Origin: UBA4675 sp964601265
Lineage (GTDB): Bacteria > Bacillota > Clostridia > Christensenellales > Borkfalkiaceae
DNA: 64,000 nt
Assembly: GCA_964601265.1 (NCBI GenBank)
Contig: CAZRMT010000001.1
Span: 35,718-99,717, forward strand
Direction of reading: 5' to 3'
Shown here: positions 34,758 to 42,665 of the stretch, piece by piece
Layout: each line of letters opens with the position of its first letter
Position numbering within the stretch: the stretch's first letter is position 1
The notes under the pieces: generated by a model
Database searches by the model: none
What the model was told of the DNA's origin: nothing
Seen by the model: the letters and a program-made list of their open reading frames with translations, nothing else
Translations under genes and position numbers: made by a program

Positions 34758-36556
34758 TTGAGCAGATAAAAACGCCACAAGATTTAAAAAAATTACCGAT
34801 AAATAAATTAGAAGAACTTTGCTTAGAGATAAGAGAAATTATCGTTAAAGTCGTAGGACGAAACGGTGGTCATTTATCGGCAAATCTTGGATCCGTTGAA
34901 CTAATTGTGGCGATTTATTACGTTTTTGATTTTCCGAAAGATAAGATTATATTTGACGTAGGGCATCAATCTTATACTCATAAAATTTTAAGTGAAAGAT
35001 ACGAGCTTTTTGAAAGCATAAGAAAAGAAGGAGGATTAAGCGGATTTCCGAATATTTTTGAAAGTTCGTACGATAGTTATTGTTCGGGGCACGCGGGTTC
35101 TTCGATTTCTGCAGGACTTGGTTATTGCTATGCTAGGGATAGATTAAACGAGGACTATTACGTAATTTCTTTTGTGGGTGACGGAGCTTTACAAAACGGC
35201 GTTTCTTTAGAGGGATTAATTAATAGTTCCGATAAACCCGAAAAATTCCTTGTGTTATTAAACGATAACGGAATGTCGATTAGTAAAAACACAAGCGGTT
35301 TGTATAGGGCGTTAACTGCTTTAAGCAGAAATAAAACCTATTCTAAAACAATGAAAAGAGCGGATAGCAGAATAGGAAAAACCTTTTTTGGAAAAATTCT
35401 TAAAAAATTCAAAAGTTTTATCAAGCGTATTTTTTCTCCGTTTGCAGGTTTGGAACTTTTCGGGTTGAGGTATACGGGGGTGTATGACGGAAACAACGTT
35501 AAACAAACGGTAAAACTATTAAAAGATATAAAGACAACTCAAAGAATTAATTTGCTCCATATGAAAACCGTGAAAGGAAAAGGTTTTGAACAGTTTGAAC
35601 ACGATTCTGAAAAGTATCACGGTATAGGTAAAAATTTTAAATCTAGCGTCAACTCTTTTTCTTCTAAGCTGGGTGAAGAATTATCTAAACTTGCAGATTC
35701 TAATGAATTAGTCGCAATATCTGCAGGAATGTTAGACGGAACGGGATTAAAAACGTTAAGTCAAAATCATCCTAATAAAGTGATAGACGTGGGCATTTGT
35801 GAGGAACATGCGTTAACTTTAGCTTCAGGCATAGCTTTAGGCGGGGTTAAACCATACGTTGCCGTATACTCGACTTTTTTGCAAAGAGCGTACGACCAAA
35901 TAGTTATTGATATGTGTTTGCAAAACTTACCCGTTTGTCTATGTATAGATAGAGCGGGGCTAGTTGGCGCCGACGGACAAACACATCAAGGTGTGTTTGA
36001 TTTATCGTTTTTATCGCATATACCTAATTTAACTATTCTTGCACCTAAAGATACCGTTGAATTAAGTGAAATGATTAAATTTTCGTATAAGTTCGAGTAC
36101 CCGCTGGCTATACGGTATTGTAACGGACTGATTGAAGATTTTGCCTGTCATGACGATTTTTCTTTAAAATGGGAAAAAGTTATTGTAAACGACGAGGTAA
36201 ATTTAACAATTCTTGCAGTTGGTTACCGAATGAATAAGTTAGCCTTAAAATTAAGCGAACAAGTCGATTATAAAGTTAACGTTATAAATTCCAGAACTAT
36301 AAAACCTTTAGACGGAGAAACGCTTTTAGGTATAAAAACGCCGATTATAACTTTGGAAGAAAACGTTGTAACGGGAGGATTTGGGGACGCTGTTTTGCGT
36401 TTTTATTCTGAAAACGGAATTAAGTTGAAGATAAAAAATTTAGGCATTAAAGACGAGTTTGTATCTCACGGAACCATAGAAAGACAATTAGAAATAAACG
36501 GACTAACTGTAGAAAAAATAAAAGAAATAGCTGAGGAAATATTAAAAAATGATTAA
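34751..36556 (+). CDS. dxs: 1-deoxy-D-xylulose-5-phosphate synthase, divergent
   Basis: 601-residue thiamine-diphosphate enzyme. The order of DXS motifs is complete: GGHLSANLG, DVGHQSYTHKIL, GDGALQNG, ICEEHA with catalytic Glu351, RAGLVGADGQTHQG and a transketolase C-domain. DXS condenses pyruvate and glyceraldehyde-3-phosphate for isoprenoids, thiamine and pyridoxal. Some usually conserved active-site positions differ: the His of the DGHD stretch is Asn248 (DGNN), and the Arg of the YPRG stretch is Asn458 (YCNG). It is coupled to a kinase and an acetyltransferase rather than lying between ispA and tlyA, its common clostridial place, where no dxs is found (47976). Other DXP enzymes are outside the window. 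Confidence 0.82.
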   Translation: MLIEQIKTPQDLKKLPINKLEELCLEIREIIVKVVGRNGGHLSANLGSVELIVAIYYVFDFPKDKIIFDVGHQSYTHKILSERYELFESIRKEGGLSGFPNIFESSYDSYCSGHAGSSISAGLGYCYARDRLNEDYYVISFVGDGALQNGVSLEGLINSSDKPEKFLVLLNDNGMSISKNTSGLYRALTALSRNKTYSKTMKRADSRIGKTFFGKILKKFKSFIKRIFSPFAGLELFGLRYTGVYDGNNVKQTVKLLKDIKTTQRINLLHMKTVKGKGFEQFEHDSEKYHGIGKNFKSSVNSFSSKLGEELSKLADSNELVAISAGMLDGTGLKTLSQNHPNKVIDVGICEEHALTLASGIALGGVKPYVAVYSTFLQRAYDQIVIDMCLQNLPVCLCIDRAGLVGADGQTHQGVFDLSFLSHIPNLTILAPKDTVELSEMIKFSYKFEYPLAIRYCNGLIEDFACHDDFSLKWEKVIVNDEVNLTILAVGYRMNKLALKLSEQVDYKVNVINSRTIKPLDGETLLGIKTPIITLEENVVTGGFGDAVLRFYSENGIKLKIKNLGIKDEFVSHGTIERQLEINGLTVEKIKEIAEEILKND

Positions 36557-37157
36557 TGACGTAAAGAAAAAAATGCATTCGTGCGAAATTTATTTGCCGT
36601 CAGACAAGGAACTAATGAAAGAACAAACGGCGTGTTTAGATAGGCTGTATGACTTTAACGCAACTAGACCTACTCAATTTGAAGAAAGGCAAAAGTTGCT
36701 TAAAGAAATGTTTGCGGAAATTGGAGAGGGTTGTTATATCGAACCGCCTTTTCATGCAAATTTCGGAGGTAAACACGTACATTTCGGTAATTACGTTTAT
36801 GCAAATTTCAATTTAACAATGGTTGACGATACACATATTTACGTTGGCGATTACACTATGTTCGGACCCAACGTGACTATTGCTACGGCTGGGCATCCCA
36901 TTTTGCCCGAATTAAGAGAAAAGGCGTATCAATATAACGCAAGTGTAAAAATCGGTAGAAATTGTTGGCTTGGCGCAGGAGTAATTGTAGTTCCCGGTGT
37001 TACCATAGGCGATAATAGCGTAATAGGTGCGGGAAGTGTTGTTACTAAAGATATTCCTTCTAACGTTGTTGCAGTAGGAAATCCTTGTAGGGTGTTGAGA
37101 GAAATAGGAGAAAAAGACAAAACTTATTTTTTCAAAGACAAAAAAATAGAGTTATAA
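36549..37157 (+). CDS. Sugar O-acetyltransferase (hexapeptide-repeat, Maa/LacA type)
   Basis: 202 residues: an N-terminal helical Mac domain (LMKEQTACLDRLYDFNATRP) followed by left-handed beta-helix hexapeptide repeats (VHFGNYVYANFN, IGDNSVIGAGSV). The catalytic His is in ATAGHPI. These trimeric enzymes move acetyl from acetyl-CoA to maltose, galactosides or other sugars. It overlaps the end of dxs by 8 bases. Together with the upstream kinase it suggests processing of a sugar or sugar-like molecule, but the substrate is unknown. Confidence 0.88.
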   Translation: MINDVKKKMHSCEIYLPSDKELMKEQTACLDRLYDFNATRPTQFEERQKLLKEMFAEIGEGCYIEPPFHANFGGKHVHFGNYVYANFNLTMVDDTHIYVGDYTMFGPNVTIATAGHPILPELREKAYQYNASVKIGRNCWLGAGVIVVPGVTIGDNSVIGAGSVVTKDIPSNVVAVGNPCRVLREIGEKDKTYFFKDKKIEL

Positions 37158-37160
37158 AAT

Positions 37161-37188
37161 AATCGGAAAGCAAAAGCTTTCCGATTTC
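37161..37188. terminator. Bidirectional terminator after the acetyltransferase
   Basis: Arms AATCGGAAAGC (37161-37171) and GCTTTCCGATT (37176-37186) around an AAAA loop, between convergent genes. The T-run is short on the + side. Confidence 0.7.
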
Positions 37189-37191
37189 AAG

Positions 37192-37692
37192 CTATATAAA
37201 ATTGATTTGCATTTTTATAAAATTGTCATACCGCTTATATAATATTTTTAGAGTTCCTTTTTGAATGAAAAATAAATCTACCGCTTCCCAGATAAAGACC
37301 CATGCAAAAATATCAACGCACTCCGTCCAAATTTCGTTGTAAAAACGACTGCCTATAATCATAAGCGCCAAAGCGAAAATGCCTATTAAGCACATTATCG
37401 TAGCGAAAAAGGTTTTTCTTTTTAAATCTCTTATCACGTCTTGTTGTTTAAGCGAATAATAGTTTTTTATTGCTTGTGAAAATTCCGAACATTCATTCGG
37501 GGTAATAACGTCTGAATGTACGTTTAAAACTATTGAATCACGAGGCGTAAAAGCTTTAACGCTGTTTTCCAAAAAATCCGCCACGTCGTAATTTATAATC
37601 GGCGTTCCCGTTTTGGAATAGGGTGAAATAAAATTAGTTTTGTCGTTTACGGTGATATTTAAAACTTGTGTTCGAGGTTCAAGTTTTTTCAT
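37192..37692 (-). CDS. Unknown membrane protein with two predicted helices
   Basis: 166 residues, no family recognised. The N-terminal 90 residues are soluble and begin MKKLEPRTQVLNIT. Two hydrophobic helices follow near 95-115 and 122-145, then a basic tail (KILYKRYDNFIK). It lies downstream of a TetR-family regulator on the same strand and overlaps it by four bases (ATGA), so it is probably co-expressed with and autoregulated by that regulator. A function in envelope stress is conceivable but unsupported. Confidence 0.65.
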   Translation of the reverse strand: MKKLEPRTQVLNITVNDKTNFISPYSKTGTPIINYDVADFLENSVKAFTPRDSIVLNVHSDVITPNECSEFSQAIKNYYSLKQQDVIRDLKRKTFFATIMCLIGIFALALMIIGSRFYNEIWTECVDIFAWVFIWEAVDLFFIQKGTLKILYKRYDNFIKMQINFI

Positions 37693-38261
37693 TTGTTAAA
37701 CCTCCTATCCACAAATTGTTTAAACCAATTTTTCGTATATTTTTCTAGGTCGTCCAAATTAAAATCGGAACAATTTCTACACAGTTTTATGTATTCGCAA
37801 AAAAGACCGTCAATAAATACGTTGATTTCAAGTTCGAGTTCGTCTTTGTTTCTTATGTACGGGTTTGAGTTACATAATTCCGTGAGTTTGTCGCAAACAA
37901 TACTATTAAGTTTTTTTGTTGCGTAAAAAAAATCGTTAGAATTACATAAGAGTACGTAGTTTTCGTTATTTTTCTTAAAATAATCGAAAACCGTGTCGAT
38001 AAACTGTTCAATATTCGTCAACTTTAAAATGGTTGTGCTGTCAAAGAAAAAGTCTATCAATTCGCTTTCGTAATCTTCCGCAACGCCGTAAATGTCGTTG
38101 TAGTGAGAGTAAAAAGCGCCTCTGCTTATTTCCGCACGATTACATAATTCGCTTACGGAGATTAAATTTATCTCTTTTTTCTCGGCAAGCATTTGCGCAA
38201 AAACTTTTTTTATTAACTTTTTAGTTTTTTTCGATGAATTATTTAACTCTTTAGATTTCAT
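37689..38261 (-). CDS. TetR-family transcriptional regulator
   Basis: 190 residues. The N-terminal helix-turn-helix reads ISVSELCNRAEISRGAFYSHY (residues about 38-58), typical of TetR, preceded by a basic KKTKKLIKK stretch. The C-terminal ligand domain resembles no well-known subfamily by eye. A perfect palindrome lies 12-27 bases upstream of the ATG and is the likely autoregulatory site. No ribosome binding site is visible before the ATG. The membrane protein gene is coupled to its end, and a lipid kinase is transcribed the other way. Confidence 0.82.
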   Translation of the reverse strand: MKSKELNNSSKKTKKLIKKVFAQMLAEKKEINLISVSELCNRAEISRGAFYSHYNDIYGVAEDYESELIDFFFDSTTILKLTNIEQFIDTVFDYFKKNNENYVLLCNSNDFFYATKKLNSIVCDKLTELCNSNPYIRNKDELELEINVFIDGLFCEYIKLCRNCSDFNLDDLEKYTKNWFKQFVDRRFNK

Positions 38262-38272
38262 TTTTTATACAG

Positions 38273-38288
38273 TGTAAATATTTTTACA
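38273..38288. promoter_or_regulatory. Palindrome, possible TetR-type operator
   Basis: TGTAAA-TATT-TTTACA, perfect 6-bp arms, in the divergent region between the regulator and the lipid kinase. An overlapping TATAAA on the minus strand (38269-38264) could be part of a promoter blocked by a repressor. Confidence 0.55.
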
Positions 38289-38328
38289 ATATTTTTTAAA
38301 TGTTCTTTATTTTATTTTTAAAATAGAT

Positions 38329-38334
38329 TATAAT
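38329..38334 (+). promoter_or_regulatory. Possible -10 box of the lipid kinase gene
   Basis: TATAAT at 38329-38334, 50 bases before the ATG. The -35 position (TTTATT, 38306-38311) matches poorly, so only the -10 is convincing; an activator may be needed, or this is chance in AT-rich sequence. Confidence 0.35.
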
Positions 38335-38383
38335 GAGTTAGGTTGAATAAGTCAATAATTTGATAAAAAAAACGGAGACGCAA

Positions 38384-39268
38384 ATGAAAAAATATTTTGT
38401 ATTATTTAATTCCTTGGCAGGTAAAAGCGGGGAAAACGAGAAGTTTAAAGAGTTAAATTTTTTTAATGATAAACAGGTTGAATTTAGAGATATTACGACT
38501 ATTGGCGATTACGATAGTTTTTTTTCTGGACTGAATAGCGAAGACGCAATAGTTATTTGTGGCGGAGACGGAACGCTTAATAGATTTGTTAACGATATAA
38601 ATATTTTTCCCGTAAACGATATTTATTATTATCCTACGGGAAACGGAAACGATTTTTGGCGAGATTTAGAAGATAAAAACGATAAAGAACCTTACAAGGT
38701 TAACGAATATCTTGCAAGCTTGCCTTGCGTAGAAGTAAACGGAATTAAAAAATATTTTATAAATAACGTAGGTTTTGGTATTGACGGGTATTGTTGCGAA
38801 GTCGGGGATAAACAAAAAGCAGAAAACCCCGAAAAAAAGGTTAACTATACTAAAATAGCGGTAATGGGATTACTTTTTAATTTTAAGCCTGTCAATGCAG
38901 AAATAATCGTAGACGGAAAAAGTGAAAAATATGAACACGTTTGGCTTGCTCCTACCATGAACGGTAAATTTTACGGAGGCGGTATGATGCCTACGCCTTC
39001 TCAAAACAGAATGAATTCGGAAGGGCTGTTGTCCGTAATGGTTTTCCATGGAAAAAGCAAGTTGAAAACGCTTACGATTTTCCCTAAAATTTTTAAAGGT
39101 GAGCATATAAAGTATGAAAAATCCGTCAAAATATTAACGGGTAGTCGTATTACGGTTAAATTTGACAGACCTACGGCTTTGCAAATAGACGGAGAAACTA
39201 TTTTAAACGTAACGGAATACACCGCTTATTCGGGGAAAAAAGAAATAATTGAATTAAAATGCGCATAA
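38384..39268 (+). CDS. Diacylglycerol/lipid kinase (DgkB/YegS family)
   Basis: 294 residues from ATG 38384, which has GGAGA before it; the in-frame TTG at 38360 has no binding site. DAGK catalytic motifs are visible: FNSLAGKSG, ICGGDGTLNRF and PTGNGNDF, with the C-terminal LQIDGE. Such enzymes phosphorylate diacylglycerol or related lipids at the inner membrane face, returning diacylglycerol from lipoteichoic acid synthesis to phospholipids. The substrate is unproven. It is divergent from the TetR regulator and ends in a strong terminator. Confidence 0.86.
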   Translation: MKKYFVLFNSLAGKSGENEKFKELNFFNDKQVEFRDITTIGDYDSFFSGLNSEDAIVICGGDGTLNRFVNDINIFPVNDIYYYPTGNGNDFWRDLEDKNDKEPYKVNEYLASLPCVEVNGIKKYFINNVGFGIDGYCCEVGDKQKAENPEKKVNYTKIAVMGLLFNFKPVNAEIIVDGKSEKYEHVWLAPTMNGKFYGGGMMPTPSQNRMNSEGLLSVMVFHGKSKLKTLTIFPKIFKGEHIKYEKSVKILTGSRITVKFDRPTALQIDGETILNVTEYTAYSGKKEIIELKCA

Positions 39269-39270
39269 TA

Positions 39271-39305
39271 AAAAATCGTTCTTGCAAAAGCAAGAACGAT
39301 TTTTT
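39271..39305. terminator. Bidirectional terminator between lipid kinase and FAD oxidoreductase
   Basis: Perfect 15-bp arms AAAAATCGTTCTTGC (39271-39285) and GCAAGAACGATTTTT (39290-39304) around an AAAA loop. A and T runs on both sides allow use in both directions. Confidence 0.9.
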
Positions 39306-40653
39306 ATTTTATGTAAGCGCCTCTTTGTTTTAAAATATTTCTAAGTTCTTCTGTGTCGATTTTTCTAACGTTGCCGTTATGTTTTAGGGCGAGGTAACTT
39401 GCAACTCCGCCCGCTTCTCCCGTTGTCATACACGCAGGCATAATTCTTACGCTTGCTTGAACGTGTCTATCGCAAGAGATAGAGCGTCCGGCAACCAAGA
39501 GATTATTAACGTTCTTCGGAATTAAGGCTCTGTACGGAACGCCGTATGATTCGCCCTTTGAATAGTGGTGAGAACGTTTTTCCACGGGAAGAAGAGTTCC
39601 TTCTTCAATTTTTTTCTTTTCGCTTTTGCTTTCATGCATATCTATATAATAGCAACAACGACAAATTTCGTCGGGAAAAGAGCGTCTTGCGAGATAATCT
39701 TCTATCGTGATAACGTAGTCGCCTATAATTCGTCTGCTTTCTCTAATCCCCATAAGGTCTGCCGTTTGACTTATAGTTGCGCTTGCAAAAGCGTCGGGGC
39801 GACATTCCGTAAGCGCATTTTTAATGTCTTCGGCAATTTTTCTGCCTTCCATCATAGCGAAAGTTATGCTTTCGGGTTTGTCGTGAAACACGTTATATAA
39901 ATGTCCCGCATTAAAGCCAACCGTTCGTGAGGAAATTAAATTTTGACAAAGATGATTATCGGTAAGTCTTTTGTATTTTCCTTGCGCTATGATATCTGCA
40001 TAAGGGCTTTGAGGGTTGTTGCTAGGGAAAATATCGGGACTGTTTACGTAGGCGTACTCGTCTACGTTCGTCATTTTAAAACATAGCGAACCGGGTTGAA
40101 CCTCTCTATCGTTATCGTTTCCGATTTCAAAAGGAGCTTTTGCGTAACACGCAAGGTCGGCGTCCCCCGTTGCGTCTATAAAAACTTTCGCTTTATAAGC
40201 GGAAAGTCCCGCTTTATTTGAGACTATAACTTCACTAATATTACCGTAATCGTCTTTTTCAACGTCGCAGATTAGTGAAAAGAATAAAACGGTAACGCCT
40301 GATTCGGTAACCATGTCGTCGTATATGCGTTTTAATTTTTCAGAGTCTATAGGAACCCAATCGAGCCTGTTTTTATCAACGTGAGGCATTTGCGATTTTA
40401 AGCGTTCAAAAACTTCTTGAGATATGCCTCGATATATTATTTTTTCTCCGTCGGAGTAGGGGCACCACGCAGGAACCATACCGCCTGTTGCCATTCCGCC
40501 CAAAGCTCCGCTAAATTCTATCAGCAAAACTTTTGCTCCTTCACGTGAAGCCGATATCGCCGCCGAACAGCCCGCAGGGCCTCCTCCCGCAACGATTACT
40601 TCATATTCGTCGTAAAGCGGAATTTTTTTGCTTTTTAAAGTAAATTCACTCAT
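39304..40653 (-). CDS. FAD-dependent oxidoreductase
   Basis: 449 residues. The N-terminal FAD-binding Rossmann motif is VAGGGPAGCSAAISA, followed by GGMATGGMVP and FIDATGDADLA, as in the FAD_oxidored family near fumarate reductase/HI0933-type proteins. The C-terminal part has VAGRSISCDRHVQASVRIMP and TTGEAGGVA, a motif common in this family. The substrate is unknown. GGAGAT precedes the ATG. The gene is alone between its own promoter and a terminator. Confidence 0.82.
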   Translation of the reverse strand: MSEFTLKSKKIPLYDEYEVIVAGGGPAGCSAAISASREGAKVLLIEFSGALGGMATGGMVPAWCPYSDGEKIIYRGISQEVFERLKSQMPHVDKNRLDWVPIDSEKLKRIYDDMVTESGVTVLFFSLICDVEKDDYGNISEVIVSNKAGLSAYKAKVFIDATGDADLACYAKAPFEIGNDNDREVQPGSLCFKMTNVDEYAYVNSPDIFPSNNPQSPYADIIAQGKYKRLTDNHLCQNLISSRTVGFNAGHLYNVFHDKPESITFAMMEGRKIAEDIKNALTECRPDAFASATISQTADLMGIRESRRIIGDYVITIEDYLARRSFPDEICRCCYYIDMHESKSEKKKIEEGTLLPVEKRSHHYSKGESYGVPYRALIPKNVNNLLVAGRSISCDRHVQASVRIMPACMTTGEAGGVASYLALKHNGNVRKIDTEELRNILKQRGAYIK

Positions 40654-40671
40654 AAAAATCTCCTTATTTTC

Positions 40672-40700
40672 ATTATATCATTTGAGTTTTTTAAAATCAA
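40672..40700 (-). promoter_or_regulatory. Sigma-A promoter of the FAD oxidoreductase
   Basis: On the minus strand TTGATT (40700-40695), 17-bp spacer, TATAAT (40677-40672). Confidence 0.65.
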
Positions 40701-40744
40701 TAGTTAAAGAAATTTATCGTAATTTTTTCATGTTAGGTTGTTGG

Positions 40745-40773
40745 TTATAATAAAAAAAGTACAAGCATATCTT
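40745..40773 (+). promoter_or_regulatory. Possible sigma-E promoter of the spoIIIA operon
   Basis: TTATAAT (40745-40751), 14-bp spacer, CATATCTT (40766-40773). This matches 5 of 7 and 5 of 7 informative positions of the B. subtilis sigma-E pattern at the right spacing. spoIIIA is a sigma-E operon in Bacillus. The transcription start would fall about four bases before the ATG, so a sigma-A reading of the TATAAT at 40746-40751 is the alternative. Confidence 0.4.
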
Positions 40774-40783
40774 ATAGTAGGTT

Positions 40784-41638
40784 ATGCTTGATTTTTTTCC
40801 TAGTCACATAAAAAAGTTGCTAAAAAAATTTAACGTAAACTCTATTTATGAAGTTAGGCTCAGAAAGGGAAGTCCGTTATCTATAAACCTAAACGGTGTT
40901 TTTAACGATTTAAATTACGTTGTAACCGAAGATGATTTAAACGATTCTTTTAATAATTGCTGTAATTATTCGGTTTATTCGTTTGCGGAAAGTATACGTC
41001 ACGGTTACGTAACTTCCAAAAACGGCGAAAGAATCGGGCTAGGCGGGCAATTTGTATATGAAAAAAACGAGATTTTAACTATAAAAAATTTTTCCTCGTT
41101 ATGCGTAAGAATTCCTCATTCGATAAAAAACTGTGCAGAAGATATCGCAAGCTTATTTAAAGACGGTAGAATTAAAAACGTTTTAATTATTTCTCCGCCC
41201 GGAATGGGGAAAACGACGATATTAAGAAATATTTCGGATATAACTTCGGACAAGCTTAATAAAAACGTAGTAATAGTAGACGAAAAAAACGAAATATGCG
41301 CAGGTTTTGATTTTAGGGATTACGGAATACATACCGACGTTTTATCGGGTGTAAAAAAAAGCGACGGTATAAATTATTCCATTAAAAATTTACGTCCGGA
41401 TATAATAATAACCGATGAAATAAGTAACTTTGACGATTACCTTGCCATATATGACGCAGTATACTGCGGTGTAAAAGTTATTTGTTCTGTACATGCATAT
41501 GATTTTGAGGATTTTACGAAAAAGAGAATAGCAAAATTATACTTAAATAACTTGGTTTTCGATTATTACGTTGTAATTTCCGACCAAATCGGAAAAATTA
41601 AAGACGTTTATTCGTATAAAGGTGAAAAAATTGATTAA
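40784..41638 (+). CDS. spoIIIAA: Stage III sporulation protein AA
   Basis: 284-residue ATPase related to secretion-type ATPases. Walker A SPPGMGKTT near residue 137, Walker B-like NVVIVDEKNEICAG, and RPDIIITDE follow in order. It drives or assembles the SpoIIIA-SpoIIQ channel in the mother-cell membrane that maintains the forespore. No ribosome binding site is properly spaced before the ATG; AGTAGG ends only two bases from it. It heads the complete AA-AH operon. Confidence 0.93.
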   Translation: MLDFFPSHIKKLLKKFNVNSIYEVRLRKGSPLSINLNGVFNDLNYVVTEDDLNDSFNNCCNYSVYSFAESIRHGYVTSKNGERIGLGGQFVYEKNEILTIKNFSSLCVRIPHSIKNCAEDIASLFKDGRIKNVLIISPPGMGKTTILRNISDITSDKLNKNVVIVDEKNEICAGFDFRDYGIHTDVLSGVKKSDGINYSIKNLRPDIIITDEISNFDDYLAIYDAVYCGVKVICSVHAYDFEDFTKKRIAKLYLNNLVFDYYVVISDQIGKIKDVYSYKGEKID

Positions 41639-42092
41639 ATGTTTTTTAGCTTTAGTTTTTTGTGTAACCGCAGGTTTTTATTTTTCCGATAAATACAAAA
41701 AGAAGATAGTTACCGTCGAAGCGTTGATAAGGTTTAATAATTCGTTTTTAATAAATATAAAATACGACAAAAAAACAATACCCGAATTTATTCGAGATTA
41801 CGACGACGAACTTTTAATAAAAATATTAGAGGAATTTGAAGCGAGTAAAAAAGAAAAAAGAAATATCAGTCTAAACGGTTTAGCGGATAAAGAAATCGTA
41901 GCGGAAGCAGAAAACTATTTTAACCATTTAGGTATTAGCGATTCTATCACTCAAGAACAATTTATAGAGGCTTACGGAAACGTTTTTGACGTTAAACTCG
42001 GGGAGGTAAAGAAAAGGTATAATGATTTAGCTCGTGTTTTTCCAAAAATCGGTATTATAGCGGGGGCAATGTTTTTTATTGCGTTAATATGA
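41631..42092 (+). CDS. spoIIIAB: Stage III sporulation protein AB
   Basis: 153 residues from TTG 41631, set by AAAGGTG (41618-41624) and by the family start MIKCFLA. An N-terminal membrane helix, a helical soluble part related to type II secretion GspF-like proteins, and a C-terminal helix (IIAGAMFFIAL) are visible. It overlaps the end of spoIIIAA by eight bases. It works in the mother-cell channel complex. Confidence 0.88.
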   Translation: MIKCFLALVFCVTAGFYFSDKYKKKIVTVEALIRFNNSFLINIKYDKKTIPEFIRDYDDELLIKILEEFEASKKEKRNISLNGLADKEIVAEAENYFNHLGISDSITQEQFIEAYGNVFDVKLGEVKKRYNDLARVFPKIGIIAGAMFFIALI

Positions 42093-42283
42093 GTATAGAT
42101 ATAATTTTTAAAATAGCGGGAATAGGAATTTTAATCACGTTTATTTGTCAAATTCTAAAAAAATCGGACAGAGAAGACGTTGCGACATTGGTGTCTCTTG
42201 TGGGATTAATTATAGTTTTGTCTCTCGTTCTTTCGATAGTTTCTGATTTTTTTACACAATTAAAGCAATTATTTAGTTTATAA
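42089..42283 (+). CDS. spoIIIAC: Stage III sporulation protein AC
   Basis: 64 residues with two membrane helices, DIIFKIAGIGILITFICQIL and a second after SDREDVATL. The size and the KSDREDVATLVSLVG stretch are typical of SpoIIIAC. Its ATG overlaps the spoIIIAB stop. Small channel subunit. Confidence 0.92.
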   Translation: MSIDIIFKIAGIGILITFICQILKKSDREDVATLVSLVGLIIVLSLVLSIVSDFFTQLKQLFSL

Positions 42284-42284
42284 A

Positions 42285-42665
42285 ATGATATACAAATTGA
42301 TTATATTCTGTATAGGGATAGGGGTTCTTTTAGTATGGATAAAAAACTATTGTCCCGATTATTTTCCGCCTGCGCTTATAGCAAGTTCGGCAATAGTTTT
42401 AACGCTGATAAGTAACTTTTTAATAGATTTTTTCAGTTTTTTTAACGAGATTTCATCGTCTTACGGTGTGAGCGAAGAAATACTATCTGTAATTCTTAAA
42501 GTTTTATTCGTCAGCTATTTAACTGAATTTGCCGTAGGTATATTGGAAGATATGCAATTAAAATCTTTCTCCGATAAAGTTCTTTTAGGTGGAAAATTGA
42601 TTGTTCTAACTATAATTTTCCCGATAATAAAACAGATAGTTCAATTGTTGTCTAATTTATTATGA
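42285..42665 (+). CDS. spoIIIAD: Stage III sporulation protein AD
   Basis: 126-residue membrane protein with several helices; YGVSEEILSVILKVLFVSYL and EFAVGILEDMQLKS fit SpoIIIAD. One base separates it from spoIIIAC and it overlaps spoIIIAE by four (ATGA). Part of the mother-cell channel complex. Confidence 0.92.
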   Translation: MIYKLIIFCIGIGVLLVWIKNYCPDYFPPALIASSAIVLTLISNFLIDFFSFFNEISSSYGVSEEILSVILKVLFVSYLTEFAVGILEDMQLKSFSDKVLLGGKLIVLTIIFPIIKQIVQLLSNLL

